Part shown: positions 18,267-28,345 of the stretch, piece by piece
Layout of the letters: each line of letters opens with the position of its first letter
Numbering within the stretch: the first letter of the stretch is position 1
The notes under the pieces: generated by a model
Database searches by the model: none
What the model was told of the DNA's origin: nothing
What the model saw: only the letters and a program-made list of their open reading frames with translations
Source of the DNA: an uncultured Vibrio sp.
GTDB taxonomy: Bacteria > Pseudomonadota > Gammaproteobacteria > Enterobacterales > Vibrionaceae
Length of the DNA stretch: 64,000 nucleotides
Assembly: GCF_963675395.1 (NCBI RefSeq)
Contig: NZ_OY776223.1
Coordinates: 930,001-994,000, forward strand
Direction of reading: 5' to 3'
Program-made: the position numbers and the translations under genes

Positions 18267-19186
18267 GACTTTTTCTCCCTGAGCTCTGAGTACAAATAAG
18301 GAACTAAAATGGCAAGAATACCTGCCAGCATCATCATCGCGCTTGCAGCCCCCAAACCTATCTGACCACGAGTAAATGAGTGCGCGTACATAAACAGCGC
18401 GGGTAAATCTGAAGAGTACCCCGGGCCACCAGCCGTCATCGCTGTTACCAGGTCGAAGCTCTTAATCGCAATGTGTGAAGTGATGATTACTGAACTAAAA
18501 AATACCGGCCTCAAACAAGGCATAATGATGCGCCAGTAAATGGTTGGCAGACTTGCACCATCAATTTGAGCTGCTTTGATAATGGATGAATCAATGCCAC
18601 GCAAACCCGCGAGAAACATCGCCATGACAAAGCCGGACGACTGCCACACCGCCGCAATCACCAGCGTGTATACCGATAGGTCAGAGTTAACTAACCAGTC
18701 AAATTTGAATTGAGTAAAGCCCCAGTCCTGCATCAGTTTCTCTATTCCTAAACCAGGATTGAGAATCCATTTCCAGGCGGTACCCGTAACGATAAAAGAG
18801 AGAGCCATCGGATAGAGATAAATGGTCCGAATTGCGCCTTCCTGCCGAATATTTTGATCGAGCAAAATAGCTAAGCCCACGCCAAGAACAATAGCGATGA
18901 GCATAAACAGCAGCCCAAAAATACCAAGGTTACTAATAGACGTGATCCAACGATCGTTATCCATCAGCTTTTCATACTGAGTAAAGCCAACAAAATTAAA
19001 GCTTGGCAGAAAGCGGGAGTTGGTCATTGATAATGCCGCCGTCCAAAAGATGTAACCATAGATACATACCACAGTTACCAGAACGGTCGGGGCAAGAACG
19101 ATTTTAGGCAGCCAATGCTGAAGTCCGTCTGCCAAACTCAGTTTCGCGTGGGACTTTTTTGGATACCGATTCACAACATGCTCCAT
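18263..19186 (-). CDS. gtsB: Sugar ABC transporter permease (GtsB-like)
   Basis: A 307-residue inner-membrane permease of the MalF-like group with six predicted helices. The EAA loop appears as SSIIKAAQIDGASLPTIYWRIIMPCLRPV. The hydrophilic N-terminus (NRYPKKSHAKLSLADGLQHW) is cytoplasmic. It pairs with the next permease to form the channel. The gene sits about 80 bases after the binding-protein gene. That spacing holds no clear strong terminator, so the four genes probably form one operon. Confidence 0.85.
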   Translation of the reverse strand: MEHVVNRYPKKSHAKLSLADGLQHWLPKIVLAPTVLVTVVCIYGYIFWTAALSMTNSRFLPSFNFVGFTQYEKLMDNDRWITSISNLGIFGLLFMLIAIVLGVGLAILLDQNIRQEGAIRTIYLYPMALSFIVTGTAWKWILNPGLGIEKLMQDWGFTQFKFDWLVNSDLSVYTLVIAAVWQSSGFVMAMFLAGLRGIDSSIIKAAQIDGASLPTIYWRIIMPCLRPVFFSSVIITSHIAIKSFDLVTAMTAGGPGYSSDLPALFMYAHSFTRGQIGLGAASAMMMLAGILAILVPYLYSELREKKS

Positions 19187-19268
19187 AACGAATCCTTACG
19201 TCTTAAAGGAAGGGCGCATAGGCTCCCTACAAGCCTGTACGCCCTTTAGGGTGTGATCTGTAAATGGA

Positions 19269-20516
19269 TTAGATAGCGGCTTTAACTGCTTTCGCTAGCT
19301 TTTGTGCTGCTTGTTTCGGATCCGCATTGTCGTCGTTGAAGAAGTTTGTTACGACGTCATAGATTGCACCTTGTGCATAGCTTGTGGTCGACAATCCATG
19401 CGCCATACTTGGCACTAAATCACCTGACTTCGCGCTGGCTTTAAAGGTCTCCATTGAGTCCAAAGCACATTGGTCAAATTTCGCCATATCCATATCAAGA
19501 CGAACTGGAATCGAACCTTTGTTCAGGTTAAAGACTTCCTGAAACTCTTTGGTCAGGATAGTACGAGCTAAGTCTTGCTGTGCCTTTTTGTTCTCTTCGT
19601 TGCTGAGTTCAAAGAAAGCAAAGCTATCAATGTTGAAGGTAAATTGACCATCAGTGCCTGGGGCTGGCGCGCAGATATAGTCTTTACCCGGCACTTTACC
19701 CGCAGCGGTAAATTCACCTTTCGCCCAGTCACCCATTATCTGCATGGCAGCTTCACCGTTAATCACCATCGAAGTCGCTACGTTCCAGTCACGCCCCGGC
19801 GAGTTAGCATCTATATAGTCGTGAATTTTCTTAAACTTGGTGAAGACTTCGACCATTTTATCGCCCGACAATACGTCCATATCTAAGTCTACAAACGCTT
19901 TGTTGTAATCTTCACTACCCAGCACATCCAGTGCGACGGCTTCAAATACCGTCGCGTCTTGCCAAGGCTGTCCACCATGAGCAAGAGGAATAAAGCCTGC
20001 CGCTTTGATCTTGTCAGCTGCAGCAAAAAACTCGTCCAGCGTTGTTGGCAGCTCTACACCTGATTTTTGCAATACTTCAGGGTTTGCCCACAGCCAGTTC
20101 ACGCGGTGAACGTTAACCGGAACGGCAACGTACTCATCTTTGTACTTCATGACTTTGGTTACCACTGACGGTAGGATGTCATCCCACTTTTCCTGCTTCG
20201 CTGTGCTTTCAAGTGAAGTAAGGAAACCCAGGCTGCCCCACTCTTGAATATCGTGGCCTTTGATTTGAGCCGCTGATGGAGGATTGCCAGATACTGCACG
20301 GGTTTTCAGAACCGTCATTGCTGACTCACCGCCGCCCCCAGCAACCGCAAAGTCTTTCCAGGTATGATTTTGTTCTTCTAACATTTGTTTTAAAACAGCT
20401 GCAGATTTCGCTTCACCACCAGCCGTCCACCAGTGAAGTACTTCAACTTCACCCGCGTTGGCCATGTTTGCCGCAGAGAGCAGAGATAGAGTAAGTAGGG
20501 TTTTATTTAGTTTCAT
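19269..20516 (-). CDS. gtsA: Sugar ABC transporter substrate-binding protein (GtsA-like)
   Basis: A 415-residue periplasmic binding protein with signal peptide [21 protein letters not shown]. The mature N-terminus [22 protein letters not shown], and motifs such as [15 protein letters not shown] and [17 protein letters not shown], are characteristic of the glucose/mannose-binding branch of the extracellular solute-binding family 1. It is the first gene of the operon, with GGAAGA ahead of the ATG. The promoter region carries a 22-bp palindrome. Glucose as substrate is inferred from this resemblance and the GtrS/GltR-like neighbours. Confidence 0.82.
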   Translation of the reverse strand: MKLNKTLLTLSLLSAANMANAGEVEVLHWWTAGGEAKSAAVLKQMLEEQNHTWKDFAVAGGGGESAMTVLKTRAVSGNPPSAAQIKGHDIQEWGSLGFLTSLESTAKQEKWDDILPSVVTKVMKYKDEYVAVPVNVHRVNWLWANPEVLQKSGVELPTTLDEFFAAADKIKAAGFIPLAHGGQPWQDATVFEAVALDVLGSEDYNKAFVDLDMDVLSGDKMVEVFTKFKKIHDYIDANSPGRDWNVATSMVINGEAAMQIMGDWAKGEFTAAGKVPGKDYICAPAPGTDGQFTFNIDSFAFFELSNEENKKAQQDLARTILTKEFQEVFNLNKGSIPVRLDMDMAKFDQCALDSMETFKASAKSGDLVPSMAHGLSTTSYAQGAIYDVVTNFFNDDNADPKQAAQKLAKAVKAAI

Positions 20517-20631
20517 TATTATCTTCCGTGTATTGGATTAGACATTCAGGTCAACGACTCAATAACCTCAAACGTTCATACTTGAACTTAAGTCAGTCTA
20601 TCCAACGAGAAACTTTTGATTGAAACAAAGC

Positions 20632-20661
20632 GTAACCTCAATGTAACAATATTGTTACATT
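20632..20661. promoter_or_regulatory. Perfect palindrome upstream of gtsA, probable response-regulator operator
   Basis: A 22-bp perfect palindrome (20640-20661) with half-sites ATGTAACAAT. A further GTAAC at 20632-20636 repeats the half-site core at 20643-20647 with 11-base spacing, the spacing favoured by OmpR-type regulators. It lies 124-145 bases upstream of the gtsA start and just past the sensor-kinase gene. No T-run follows on either strand, so it is unlikely to be a simple terminator. Confidence 0.55.
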
Positions 20662-20677
20662 AAGATCTAAATCACTA

Positions 20678-22120
20678 TTAAACAAAGACTTGAACACGAA
20701 GACCTCGACCCGGTAAGTTATCAATTATGAGATCTCCACCATGACCGTGGAGAATGTTACGGCAAATTCCAAGCCCTAATCCATGGCCCTGATCATCATC
20801 AGCCAGCCGATAATACGGCTCAAATACCATGTCGAGCTGATCTTCTGGAATGCCCGGCCCCTGATCACAAATCTCAATTTTGACCCGGCCATCAAAGTTG
20901 GTGAGGGTTATTTCCGCTTTCTCCCCATATTTCACCGCGTTATCAACTAAGTTGCCGATAACTCGCTTTATTGCCAGCGGCTTTGCTACGATTGACTCCG
21001 TAGAACTCGGCAAAAACTTCACCCGTGTTTGTTGCTGGTTATAAGGCTCAATCACGCTAGTAATGACATCATTCAGGTCAACATTGACCGTATTTTCATG
21101 CAACTCTGTATCTCTTACGGTCTGAAGCGCACCCTTCACCATCATTTCCAGATCATCCAGATCACGGTTAAATTTTTCTCGTTTAGTATCACTTTCCAGC
21201 AATTCAGCACGTAAGCGAAGGCGAGTAATAGGCGTCTTTAAATCGTGAGAGATAGACGAAAACAACTGTTCCCGATCAGAAATATAATGACGAATCCGCT
21301 GCTGCATCCGGTTGAATGCTCGTGTGGCGGTGACAAGCTCACTCGCGCCCTCTTCTTGCAGCGGAGCCTGCTCTACGTTCATACTCATTTCATTGGCAGC
21401 TTTTGCCAAGCGCTTCAACGGCTTCACCTGCTTTTTCATCAGCAAATAAGTGAGAACCAATAAAATCGTGGTAGAAAAAATCAGAAACAGAATCTGCTCT
21501 CTCCCAATTAAGGTATCGTCAAGATTGACATAAGGGGCGGGCAGCAAAGCGGCGATGTAGAGCCATTCGTCTTTGGCGAGCTCGAGCTGAACAACTAACA
21601 CCGGAGGATCGATTGGGCTCAACGTTAGGGTGTGATGCGCCCATGATTTGGGTAAGTCGTTCAGGTAAATATCATTTTTCAGTAAACGCAGGTTTTCTGG
21701 CAATGAGAAGTCGACGAGAATCGTGTCAACTTTGGGAAGCTTTTTGTTTAACACTTCCCCGATCGCTTCGATAGATGCCAACTTTAGTGGCGTATCTTTG
21801 ATTGGCTCAACAATTAGCTGCTCTCGGTTAAACGAGACAAAAAAGCGCGTTCCGCCCATATTGCGAATCTGGTCGAGCACAATATGACGATAGCTGACGG
21901 GCAACGATTGAAAAAAAGTCACCGTTGAGGAGAACATATTCGCCATACTTTGAGACGCATCGCGAATCCCCGCCAGTTCTTTCTGCTTTGACTCGGTATA
22001 CCAAATCGTTGTTGCCACACCTTGCGCCAAAATCACCGCTAATAACGTTAAGCCCAATGTACGATTAACTAACGAATTGGGCTTAAATCGCTTGAGTAAA
22101 CGCCGCCACTTACTGTTCAT
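20678..22120 (-). CDS. Sensor histidine kinase, GtrS-like
   Basis: A 480-residue membrane kinase. Transmembrane helices lie near residues 20-40 and about 205-230 (LIFSTTILLVLTYLL), with a periplasmic sensor domain between. A HAMP linker follows, then H-box FSSISHDLKTPITRLRLRAE, N-box VIGNLVDNAVKYG, G1 CDQGPGIP and G2 GHGLGLGIC. It overlaps the response-regulator gene by 11 bases. In Pseudomonas the GtrS/GltR pair controls glucose uptake by gtsABCD; the same gene neighbourhood here supports that role. An EnvZ-type sensor of another ligand is possible. Confidence 0.85.
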   Translation of the reverse strand: MNSKWRRLLKRFKPNSLVNRTLGLTLLAVILAQGVATTIWYTESKQKELAGIRDASQSMANMFSSTVTFFQSLPVSYRHIVLDQIRNMGGTRFFVSFNREQLIVEPIKDTPLKLASIEAIGEVLNKKLPKVDTILVDFSLPENLRLLKNDIYLNDLPKSWAHHTLTLSPIDPPVLVVQLELAKDEWLYIAALLPAPYVNLDDTLIGREQILFLIFSTTILLVLTYLLMKKQVKPLKRLAKAANEMSMNVEQAPLQEEGASELVTATRAFNRMQQRIRHYISDREQLFSSISHDLKTPITRLRLRAELLESDTKREKFNRDLDDLEMMVKGALQTVRDTELHENTVNVDLNDVITSVIEPYNQQQTRVKFLPSSTESIVAKPLAIKRVIGNLVDNAVKYGEKAEITLTNFDGRVKIEICDQGPGIPEDQLDMVFEPYYRLADDDQGHGLGLGICRNILHGHGGDLIIDNLPGRGLRVQVFV

Positions 22121-22835
22121 AACTGACTGGCACGGCGAGTAAGTAACCGTTACCGCGCATCGTCTTTATATAATTAGGGTACTTGGCACTCTCACCTAAG
22201 CGTTGGCGCAAACGACTGAGCTGAACATCGATACCTCTTTCAAAAGGTAATGCTTCCCGACCACGTGTCTCAACAGAGATTGTATCTCGGTCTATTATTT
22301 GATTCGGTCGTTTTAAAAACAGCATGAGCAACGAAAAGTCGCTACCCGATAGGTCATGTGACTGTTGGGTTTCTTGGTGGGTAATTCGGTGCGACAAGGT
22401 ATCCAACAGCCAGTCACCAAAACGAATCGGTCTGGCCGTTAAAGGGCTAACTTGCTCTTCTTTGGTTACCTTAACGCGGCGCAATACGGCTTTAATCCGC
22501 GCATTAAGATGGCGTGGGTTAAATGGCTTGGCGAGATAATCATCAGCACCGATTTCTAAGCCGATGATTTGGTCGGTATCGTCGGAAACTGCGGTCAGCA
22601 TAATAATTGGTGTAGACGAATGCCGACGAACCGCCTGACACAAAGAGAAACCGTCTTCACCAGGTAACATCACATCGAGCAAAATGAGGTCTGGATAACC
22701 CTGTTGCTCGATATGCAGATGCATTTGATTCCCATCATTCACTGTACTGACTAGATAGTCCTGTTTCGTCAGGTACTCCTGTAGTAACTCACAAATTTCT
22801 TGGTCATCATCTACGACCAGAATTCTCGCTGACAT
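22110..22835 (-). CDS. OmpR-family response regulator, GltR-like
   Basis: A 241-residue regulator. The receiver domain carries acidic pocket VVDDDQE, phospho-acceptor Asp54 (LILLDVMLPGEDG), switch Thr in IIMLTAVSD and Lys in LAKPFNPR. The winged-helix effector domain ends with IDVQLSRLRQRLGESAKYPNYIKTMRGNGYLL. The frame extends 47 codons upstream, but MSARILVVDDD is the family N-terminus and follows GGTGGAAGA. It likely binds the palindrome ahead of gtsA (inference). Confidence 0.88.
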   Translation of the reverse strand: MSARILVVDDDQEICELLQEYLTKQDYLVSTVNDGNQMHLHIEQQGYPDLILLDVMLPGEDGFSLCQAVRRHSSTPIIMLTAVSDDTDQIIGLEIGADDYLAKPFNPRHLNARIKAVLRRVKVTKEEQVSPLTARPIRFGDWLLDTLSHRITHQETQQSHDLSGSDFSLLMLFLKRPNQIIDRDTISVETRGREALPFERGIDVQLSRLRQRLGESAKYPNYIKTMRGNGYLLAVPVSYEQ

Positions 22836-22976
22836 TCTTCCACCCAAAGTATTACTAATTGATCTACTGCCAGTGTAATCGGTGCCAGAAATCACATTCA
22901 GTGAGTATTTATTAATACTTTGAACCTGTCGCGGATAAACATCACATCTTATTAACAAACCACCATAATAAGTCAC

Positions 22977-24446
22977 TTATGATGAACAGCTGATTTCCAT
23001 CTTTTTGCCCCACTCTGGTGGTAATTTTGCGTACTCTTCAAACTCAGGCTGAGAATCATAAGGATGACGAAGTAATTCAGCTAAACGATTGACTTCACTG
23101 AAGTCCCCTTCTTCCGCTTTATCAATTGCTAATTGTGCCAAGTAGTTACGCAGAATGTATTTAGGGTTCGCGCGACGCATTTGTTCACAGCGCTGTTCTG
23201 TTGTGATTTGTCTGCCCAGCTCATCGACCTCCAACTCGCATCGTGCCAGATAAAGATCCAACCACGCTTGCGCCGCTTCACGGTCAATAAATAAGTCGAT
23301 GACTTCTTGCGGTGACTTTTGGTCTAAGTTGGATAACGCTCTAAAGAAGCGTGTGTAGTCTGTTTTGTTTTGGTTGAGCAACTCAAACATCGATTCAAAC
23401 AAACGTGCGTCTTCATCGATTTTGGTTTTTAAGCCAAGCTTATCGCGCATCAAGCGACTAAATTGCTGACTTAAACGTACCTCAAACTGGCCTAGTGCGG
23501 CTTCTAAATCTGCACGTTCTACCAGCGGAGATAACGAGTGCGCCAGTGCCGAAAGGTTCCATAAAGCAACTCGCGGTTGCTGGTCAAACGCATAGCGTCC
23601 CTGATAGTCGGAGTGATTACAGATATAGCCTGGGTCGTAGTCATCCAAGAAGCCGTATGGTCCGTAATCGAAAGTTTGCCCAAGAATAGACATGTTATCG
23701 GTGTTCATGACGCCGTGGGCAAAGCCAAAAGCTTGCCATTTCGCAATCATGTCCGCCGTTTTCTCCACAATATTGGCAAACATCGCAGCGTATGGCTTGT
23801 CAGCTTGAGCACAGTCAGGCAGGTGCCATTCTATGACCTTATCCGCCAACAGTTTCTGTTCTGCCAGTTGATTGGTGTAAAAGAAGTGCTCAAAGTGACC
23901 AAATCGAATATGCGTTTCCGCCATGCGAATTAACAGCGCGCCGTTTTCAGTTTTTTCGCGATAGACCGGCGTGTCACTCACCATCATACCCAGCGCACGG
24001 GTAGTCGGTATCCCTAGTCCTTGCATGGCTTCACTGCATAGGTACTCACGAATCGTCGAACGTAGTACAGCTCTGCCGTCACCCATACGCGAATACGGTG
24101 TGAGGCCCGCGCCCTTTAGATGAATATCAAACCAAGTGCCATCCTGTCGCTGAATTTCAGCCAGTAACAAGCCTCGACCATCGCCCAAGTCCGGGTTGTA
24201 AGTTCCGAACTGGTGCCCTGCATATTTCATCGCTAACGGGCGAAATTCTTCAACCTCACCTTGACCAGAAAAGGCCTCTAGCAACGTTTCATTAGGTGTT
24301 GATGGTAAGCCAAACTGCTGCGCAAATTTACTGTTCCAAACCACCCATTGAGTGTTTATCAATGGCTGTGGTTTTACGAAAGTAAAAAAAGCGGAAGGCA
24401 GTTGGCTGTAACGATGGGTGAAATTGACCCCTTGCCACACTGACAT
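22977..24446 (-). CDS. selO: Protein adenylyltransferase SelO (YdiU family)
   Basis: A 489-residue pseudokinase-fold enzyme that transfers AMP from ATP to Ser, Thr or Tyr of target proteins and is linked to redox stress. Conserved family blocks are present: [56 protein letters not shown] (metal-binding Asn/Asp) and [13 protein letters not shown]. The C-terminus ends CSS, with Cys where selenocysteine sits in animal SelO. The ATG follows AGGAAC. The downstream response regulator has its own start about 140 bases away. Confidence 0.95.
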   Translation of the reverse strand: MSVWQGVNFTHRYSQLPSAFFTFVKPQPLINTQWVVWNSKFAQQFGLPSTPNETLLEAFSGQGEVEEFRPLAMKYAGHQFGTYNPDLGDGRGLLLAEIQRQDGTWFDIHLKGAGLTPYSRMGDGRAVLRSTIREYLCSEAMQGLGIPTTRALGMMVSDTPVYREKTENGALLIRMAETHIRFGHFEHFFYTNQLAEQKLLADKVIEWHLPDCAQADKPYAAMFANIVEKTADMIAKWQAFGFAHGVMNTDNMSILGQTFDYGPYGFLDDYDPGYICNHSDYQGRYAFDQQPRVALWNLSALAHSLSPLVERADLEAALGQFEVRLSQQFSRLMRDKLGLKTKIDEDARLFESMFELLNQNKTDYTRFFRALSNLDQKSPQEVIDLFIDREAAQAWLDLYLARCELEVDELGRQITTEQRCEQMRRANPKYILRNYLAQLAIDKAEEGDFSEVNRLAELLRHPYDSQPEFEEYAKLPPEWGKKMEISCSS

Positions 24447-24649
24447 ATTGGGTTCCTTATCTAAAAAGACTAACTACTATTCAGTATACGTCTGATCCCA
24501 ATGACCATTCAGCCATGAATTCAACATGGGTATTTACTGCTTCTATCGCTCAGGAACAAATCAGCCACTCGAAATGAGTGACTTACGTCTAAAGTGCGGT
24601 GAGTGCTCGCCACGACAACTTCAACTGAGCGTTAAAACTCTCGCTTTAA

Positions 24650-26017
24650 TCAACCCGTCAAAACCGTATCTTCTGGGTATTTAATCAAAGTAGGTTCTGG
24701 GCGAGCTAACATATAAGCTAATGTCAATGGGCCAATACGGCCAATGATCATCACCACGATCATGATGTATTTGCCCGGTTCCGATAACTCTGCCGTCAAA
24801 CCTGCGCTAAGGCCAACTGTGGCAAAAGCAGATATCGTCTCAAACATGACTTTATCAAACGCCGCGTCTTCAGTGATCATCAGTAGGAACATTGCCGTTG
24901 TCAGGATGGCTCCACTCACCACGATAATCGCGAGCGATTTTGTAACGGTTGGCCAGTTGACCGTGCGTTTAAATATCACCAGGTGTTTCTTTTGGCGTAA
25001 AAAAGTCCAGGTCGCCAAAAAAGCAACTGTAAAAGTCGAAACCTTAATCCCGCCACCTGTAGACGTAGACCCTGCGCCGATAAGCATCAAAATAATCATG
25101 ATAAGTAGGGCTGGCTGAGAAAACAGTGATAAGTCCACACTGTTAAAGCCGGCGGTTCGTGCACTGGCAGATTGAAAAAACGCAGCAAGCCATTGCGCTG
25201 ACAAAGGTAATGATTCCATCGTATTTGGATTACTTCGCTCTAACAGCCAAAACAGCATCGTGCCTACCAGCAACAATACGGGGGTCGCAATCAACATAAT
25301 TCGGGTATGAAGATGGAAGGAGTTAAACCCTTTACGCCAGTTTAACCAGATATCACCGACAACAGTGAAACCCAATCCACCAAAAATGAACAGACCCGCA
25401 AGTGTGAATATCACCAACGGATCATTGACGAACCCGGTCATGCTATCCGAAAACAGGGCAAAGCCAGCGTTATTAAATGCGGAAATTGAATGGAACAACG
25501 CATAGAACATCCCGGTTTGCCAGCCCATTTCCGGCACCCAGCGAAACGATAGGAAGATAAAGCCTAGCGTCTCTGCCACCAAGGCAAATACCATGATCTT
25601 TGTAATCAAGTTACGTAGGTTGACATGCCGATCCTGACCGAGCGCTTCCTTAGCCAAAGCTTGTTGACGCAAACTCAAACGCATACCAAACATATAAAGC
25701 AACACGGCAGATAACGTCATTTGTCCCAACCCACCGATTTGCATGAGGCACATCAACAGGATTTTACCCGCCAACGTAAAGTGCTGACCCGTATCCACGA
25801 CACCAAGGCCAGTTACACTGATCGCAGAAGTCGCAGTAAATAGTGCATCAGTGATCGATAATCCGCTCACCGAAAAGACGGGCAGCGTGAGAAGTATCGC
25901 AGAGGGTAATAACACTCCGAGAAAACTCATCAATATAATCCGAGGCTCGCTGCCCTTCTCTTTCGGTCTTTGGCTATCTGGGACGTAAAAGACGCCTTTT
26001 TGGTGAAAATGCATCAT
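24650..26017 (-). CDS. ktrB: Na+-dependent K+ uptake channel subunit KtrB
   Basis: A 455-residue membrane protein of the Trk/Ktr/HKT superfamily with four MPM repeats. The four selectivity-filter glycines appear in VTGLG, FNNAGF, RTAGFN and ATVGLS. The gating intramembrane loop GAGSTSTGGGIK is intact. The length equals that of the founding Vibrio alginolyticus KtrB. It takes up potassium with sodium dependence and is important under osmotic stress. The start overlaps the ktrA stop by four bases, so the pair is translationally coupled. Confidence 0.96.
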   Translation of the reverse strand: MMHFHQKGVFYVPDSQRPKEKGSEPRIILMSFLGVLLPSAILLTLPVFSVSGLSITDALFTATSAISVTGLGVVDTGQHFTLAGKILLMCLMQIGGLGQMTLSAVLLYMFGMRLSLRQQALAKEALGQDRHVNLRNLITKIMVFALVAETLGFIFLSFRWVPEMGWQTGMFYALFHSISAFNNAGFALFSDSMTGFVNDPLVIFTLAGLFIFGGLGFTVVGDIWLNWRKGFNSFHLHTRIMLIATPVLLLVGTMLFWLLERSNPNTMESLPLSAQWLAAFFQSASARTAGFNSVDLSLFSQPALLIMIILMLIGAGSTSTGGGIKVSTFTVAFLATWTFLRQKKHLVIFKRTVNWPTVTKSLAIIVVSGAILTTAMFLLMITEDAAFDKVMFETISAFATVGLSAGLTAELSEPGKYIMIVVMIIGRIGPLTLAYMLARPEPTLIKYPEDTVLTG

Positions 26018-26676
26018 AGTGATTTCAGTGTGCGGGCCAGTTTTTCCTGTGGGCCAACCACAATCATAAGGTCGCCAATTTCTAAGGTCACATCCATACT
26101 TGGGGCTTTGGTGATCTCCGGCCCTCTTTTAAAGCCAAGAACTTGGACGCCCTCAACCTGACAGAGAGACAACTCCCCTAGCTTTTTCCCCATCCAGCGA
26201 GAGCCAATCACAAATTCGGTCATCGCAAGGTCACTGCCTAGGGGATGGAAATCCAGTACTCGCCTGTCGAGCATTTTACGCGCAACGCGGATCCCCATAT
26301 CACGTTCAGGCATGATGACATGATCAGCACCAATTTTTTGCAGGACTCTGGCCTGAAACCGGTCGTTGGCTTTAACCCAAATCGATCTAACCCCTGCTTC
26401 TTTCGCAATCAAGGTGGCTAGAATACTGGCGTTAACGTCGGTGCCTATCGCAATCATCACCATATCGTAATCATCGAGTTTTAGCTCAGCGACCGTCTCT
26501 TCGTGGGTGCAGTTTGCAACGATAGCCTGACTCACAAAACCAGCAACTTCCCTTACTTTTTCTTCGTCAATATCCACCGCTAGAACTTGAGACCCCGCAT
26601 CTTGCAGCTCTTTACATACAGCCAAACCAAATCGACCAAGGCCGATAACAGCGAATTGCTTATCACCTTTTTTCAT
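26014..26676 (-). CDS. ktrA: Potassium uptake regulatory subunit KtrA
   Basis: A 220-residue cytoplasmic RCK protein that forms an octameric ring controlling KtrB. The Rossmann nucleotide-binding motif is GLGRFGLAV with the acidic residue in VLAVDIDEEK, binding ATP/ADP or NAD. The C-terminal RCK_C domain is present (FVIGSRWMGKKLGELSL to GDLMIVVGPQEKL). It forms a two-gene operon with ktrB. Confidence 0.96.
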   Translation of the reverse strand: MKKGDKQFAVIGLGRFGLAVCKELQDAGSQVLAVDIDEEKVREVAGFVSQAIVANCTHEETVAELKLDDYDMVMIAIGTDVNASILATLIAKEAGVRSIWVKANDRFQARVLQKIGADHVIMPERDMGIRVARKMLDRRVLDFHPLGSDLAMTEFVIGSRWMGKKLGELSLCQVEGVQVLGFKRGPEITKAPSMDVTLEIGDLMIVVGPQEKLARTLKSL

Positions 26677-26866
26677 TTATGCCTCTTTTATGCATTTAGT
26701 AGCAATAACGAAAGTCTGCTCTTATTCCACTGCGTGTGCAAACCAGACGAAAGAAAATTGACAAAAGCCTTACCAAGCTAACGTCACAAATGTTAAGCGT
26801 ATGACATGATTTGATTTTTTCCACCATTAGCGTTAACAAATTGGTGTTATTTCCAGATGATAGACA

Positions 26867-26896
26867 ACAAAAAAGCCGCATCAAAATACGGCTTTC
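26867..26896 (-). terminator. Rho-independent terminator of the RhlE-type helicase gene
   Basis: On the minus strand AAGCCG pairs with CGGCTT around an A/T-rich loop, followed by six T. It lies about 30 bases past the helicase stop codon. Confidence 0.75.
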
Positions 26897-26921
26897 TATC
26901 GAAAATATGTTTATCCTGATA

Positions 26922-28151
26922 TCAATCTCTCGTCTGATTTTTATCAGAGTAAGAGCGGTCTTCCTGAGGCTTACGCTTATTCTTTGGTACATAGTTAAGA
27001 ATAGAAATTGGTACTGGTTTTCTTGGTGCAAACCCTTCAATTTCTACACGCTCAAGCAAGTGGCCTAATCGGCTTTCAATCATGCATAAGTTTTTGAAGT
27101 CGTCCTTTGATACCAGTGAAATAGCTTCACCTTGCGCACCAGCACGACCTGTACGTCCAATTCGGTGTACGTATTCATCTGCCGGGTAAGGTAAGTCGTA
27201 GTTAATAACCACTGGCAGATTATCGATATCGATACCGCGAGCCGCAACGCCTGTCGCGACCAAGTACTGGATCTTCCCGGCTTTAAACTGCTCAATCAGT
27301 TCCTGACGCACACGCTGATTACGTCCGCTGTGGAACGCTTCGGCAACAATGCCACGCTTCTCCAGTTGGCTGACGAGCTTCGCTGCACCATGCTTGGTTT
27401 CGATAAAGATCAGAACTTGTGACCATTCATTCTCTTTTAGCATGTGGCTTAACAACGACGATTTCATGTCTTTATCGACGGTTGTAATCCACTGCTTAAT
27501 GTTTGACTTCGAGGCACTATGTTTTGCAATCGTAATTTCTTCAGGATCGACAATCGCATTCTTAGCCAGGTCACGAACGGGGTTAGACAGCGTGGCGGAG
27601 AACAGCAGGCTCTGCACATCTTCAGGCATGCAATCGACGATTTTATCTATTGCATCGATGAAGCCCATATCTAGCATCTTGTCGGCTTCGTCTAACACCA
27701 GCATTTCTACTTCATCAAAGTGAATCGAGCGTTGACCGTACAGGTCAATCAGACGACCCGGAGTACTGACAACAATGTCCACACCCTCGATCAATGCTTG
27801 CTTCTGCGGTGCGTATTCAACGCCACCAAACATCGCCATTGAGCGTAATGGCAGGTTCTTACCGTAGGCTTCAATGCTTTGGTGTACCTGAAGCGCTAGC
27901 TCACGCGTTGGCGTAAGAATGATGGCACGCGCACGTTTTTTACGCTGCGTTTCACCCTGACTGAGCTTCTCTAAGATTGGTAATACAAAGCTGGCTGTTT
28001 TACCGGTACCGGTTTGCGCTGCTGCGATCAAGTTACGCCCGCGCAGTACAATCGGAATGGCTTTTTGCTGAATAGAAGTCGGTTTTTCATAACCTAGCGC
28101 CATCACTGCATCAGTGATTGGTGCGCTTAAACCAAGCTTAGAAAATGGCAT
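26922..28151 (-). CDS. rhlE: DEAD-box ATP-dependent RNA helicase, RhlE family
   Basis: A 409-residue helicase. Motifs in order: Q-motif (GYEKPTSIQQKAIP), I AAQTGTGKT, Ia PTRELALQ, II VLDEADKMLD, III FSATL, IV LIFIETKHGAA, V ATGVAARGID and VI HRIGRTGRAG. The core ends near residue 370 and a short charged tail follows (PKNKRKPQEDRSYSDK). RhlE-type helicases take part in ribosome maturation and RNA decay. The short tail fits a small RhlE paralogue; the exact subgroup is uncertain. Confidence 0.85.
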   Translation of the reverse strand: MPFSKLGLSAPITDAVMALGYEKPTSIQQKAIPIVLRGRNLIAAAQTGTGKTASFVLPILEKLSQGETQRKKRARAIILTPTRELALQVHQSIEAYGKNLPLRSMAMFGGVEYAPQKQALIEGVDIVVSTPGRLIDLYGQRSIHFDEVEMLVLDEADKMLDMGFIDAIDKIVDCMPEDVQSLLFSATLSNPVRDLAKNAIVDPEEITIAKHSASKSNIKQWITTVDKDMKSSLLSHMLKENEWSQVLIFIETKHGAAKLVSQLEKRGIVAEAFHSGRNQRVRQELIEQFKAGKIQYLVATGVAARGIDIDNLPVVINYDLPYPADEYVHRIGRTGRAGAQGEAISLVSKDDFKNLCMIESRLGHLLERVEIEGFAPRKPVPISILNYVPKNKRKPQEDRSYSDKNQTRD

Positions 28152-28345
28152 AGAAACGTCTCAACAGAGGAAATGGGCGCGTAGTGTATCAGTAACAGAG
28201 AGATTAATCAGCTTAGCTGTCCTGAGAAGTACTACCCTGTAAATAAAACATAAGCTTAGCAAGAAAACGGGATTTATCCGCCACTTCACATTTAGTAAGC
28301 AGGAATCTCGCTATGCTACTAACGTATGGATGACTGGAAGGCTTC

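Noticed and set aside
20640..20661. Palindrome read as a terminator of the sensor-kinase gene
   Set aside because: A/T-rich stem with no following T-run on the minus strand; the regulatory reading is favoured.
26696..27040. 114-codon minus-strand frame overlapping the helicase 3' end
   Set aside because: Different frame from rhlE, spans the helicase terminator, and its translation has no protein-like pattern.
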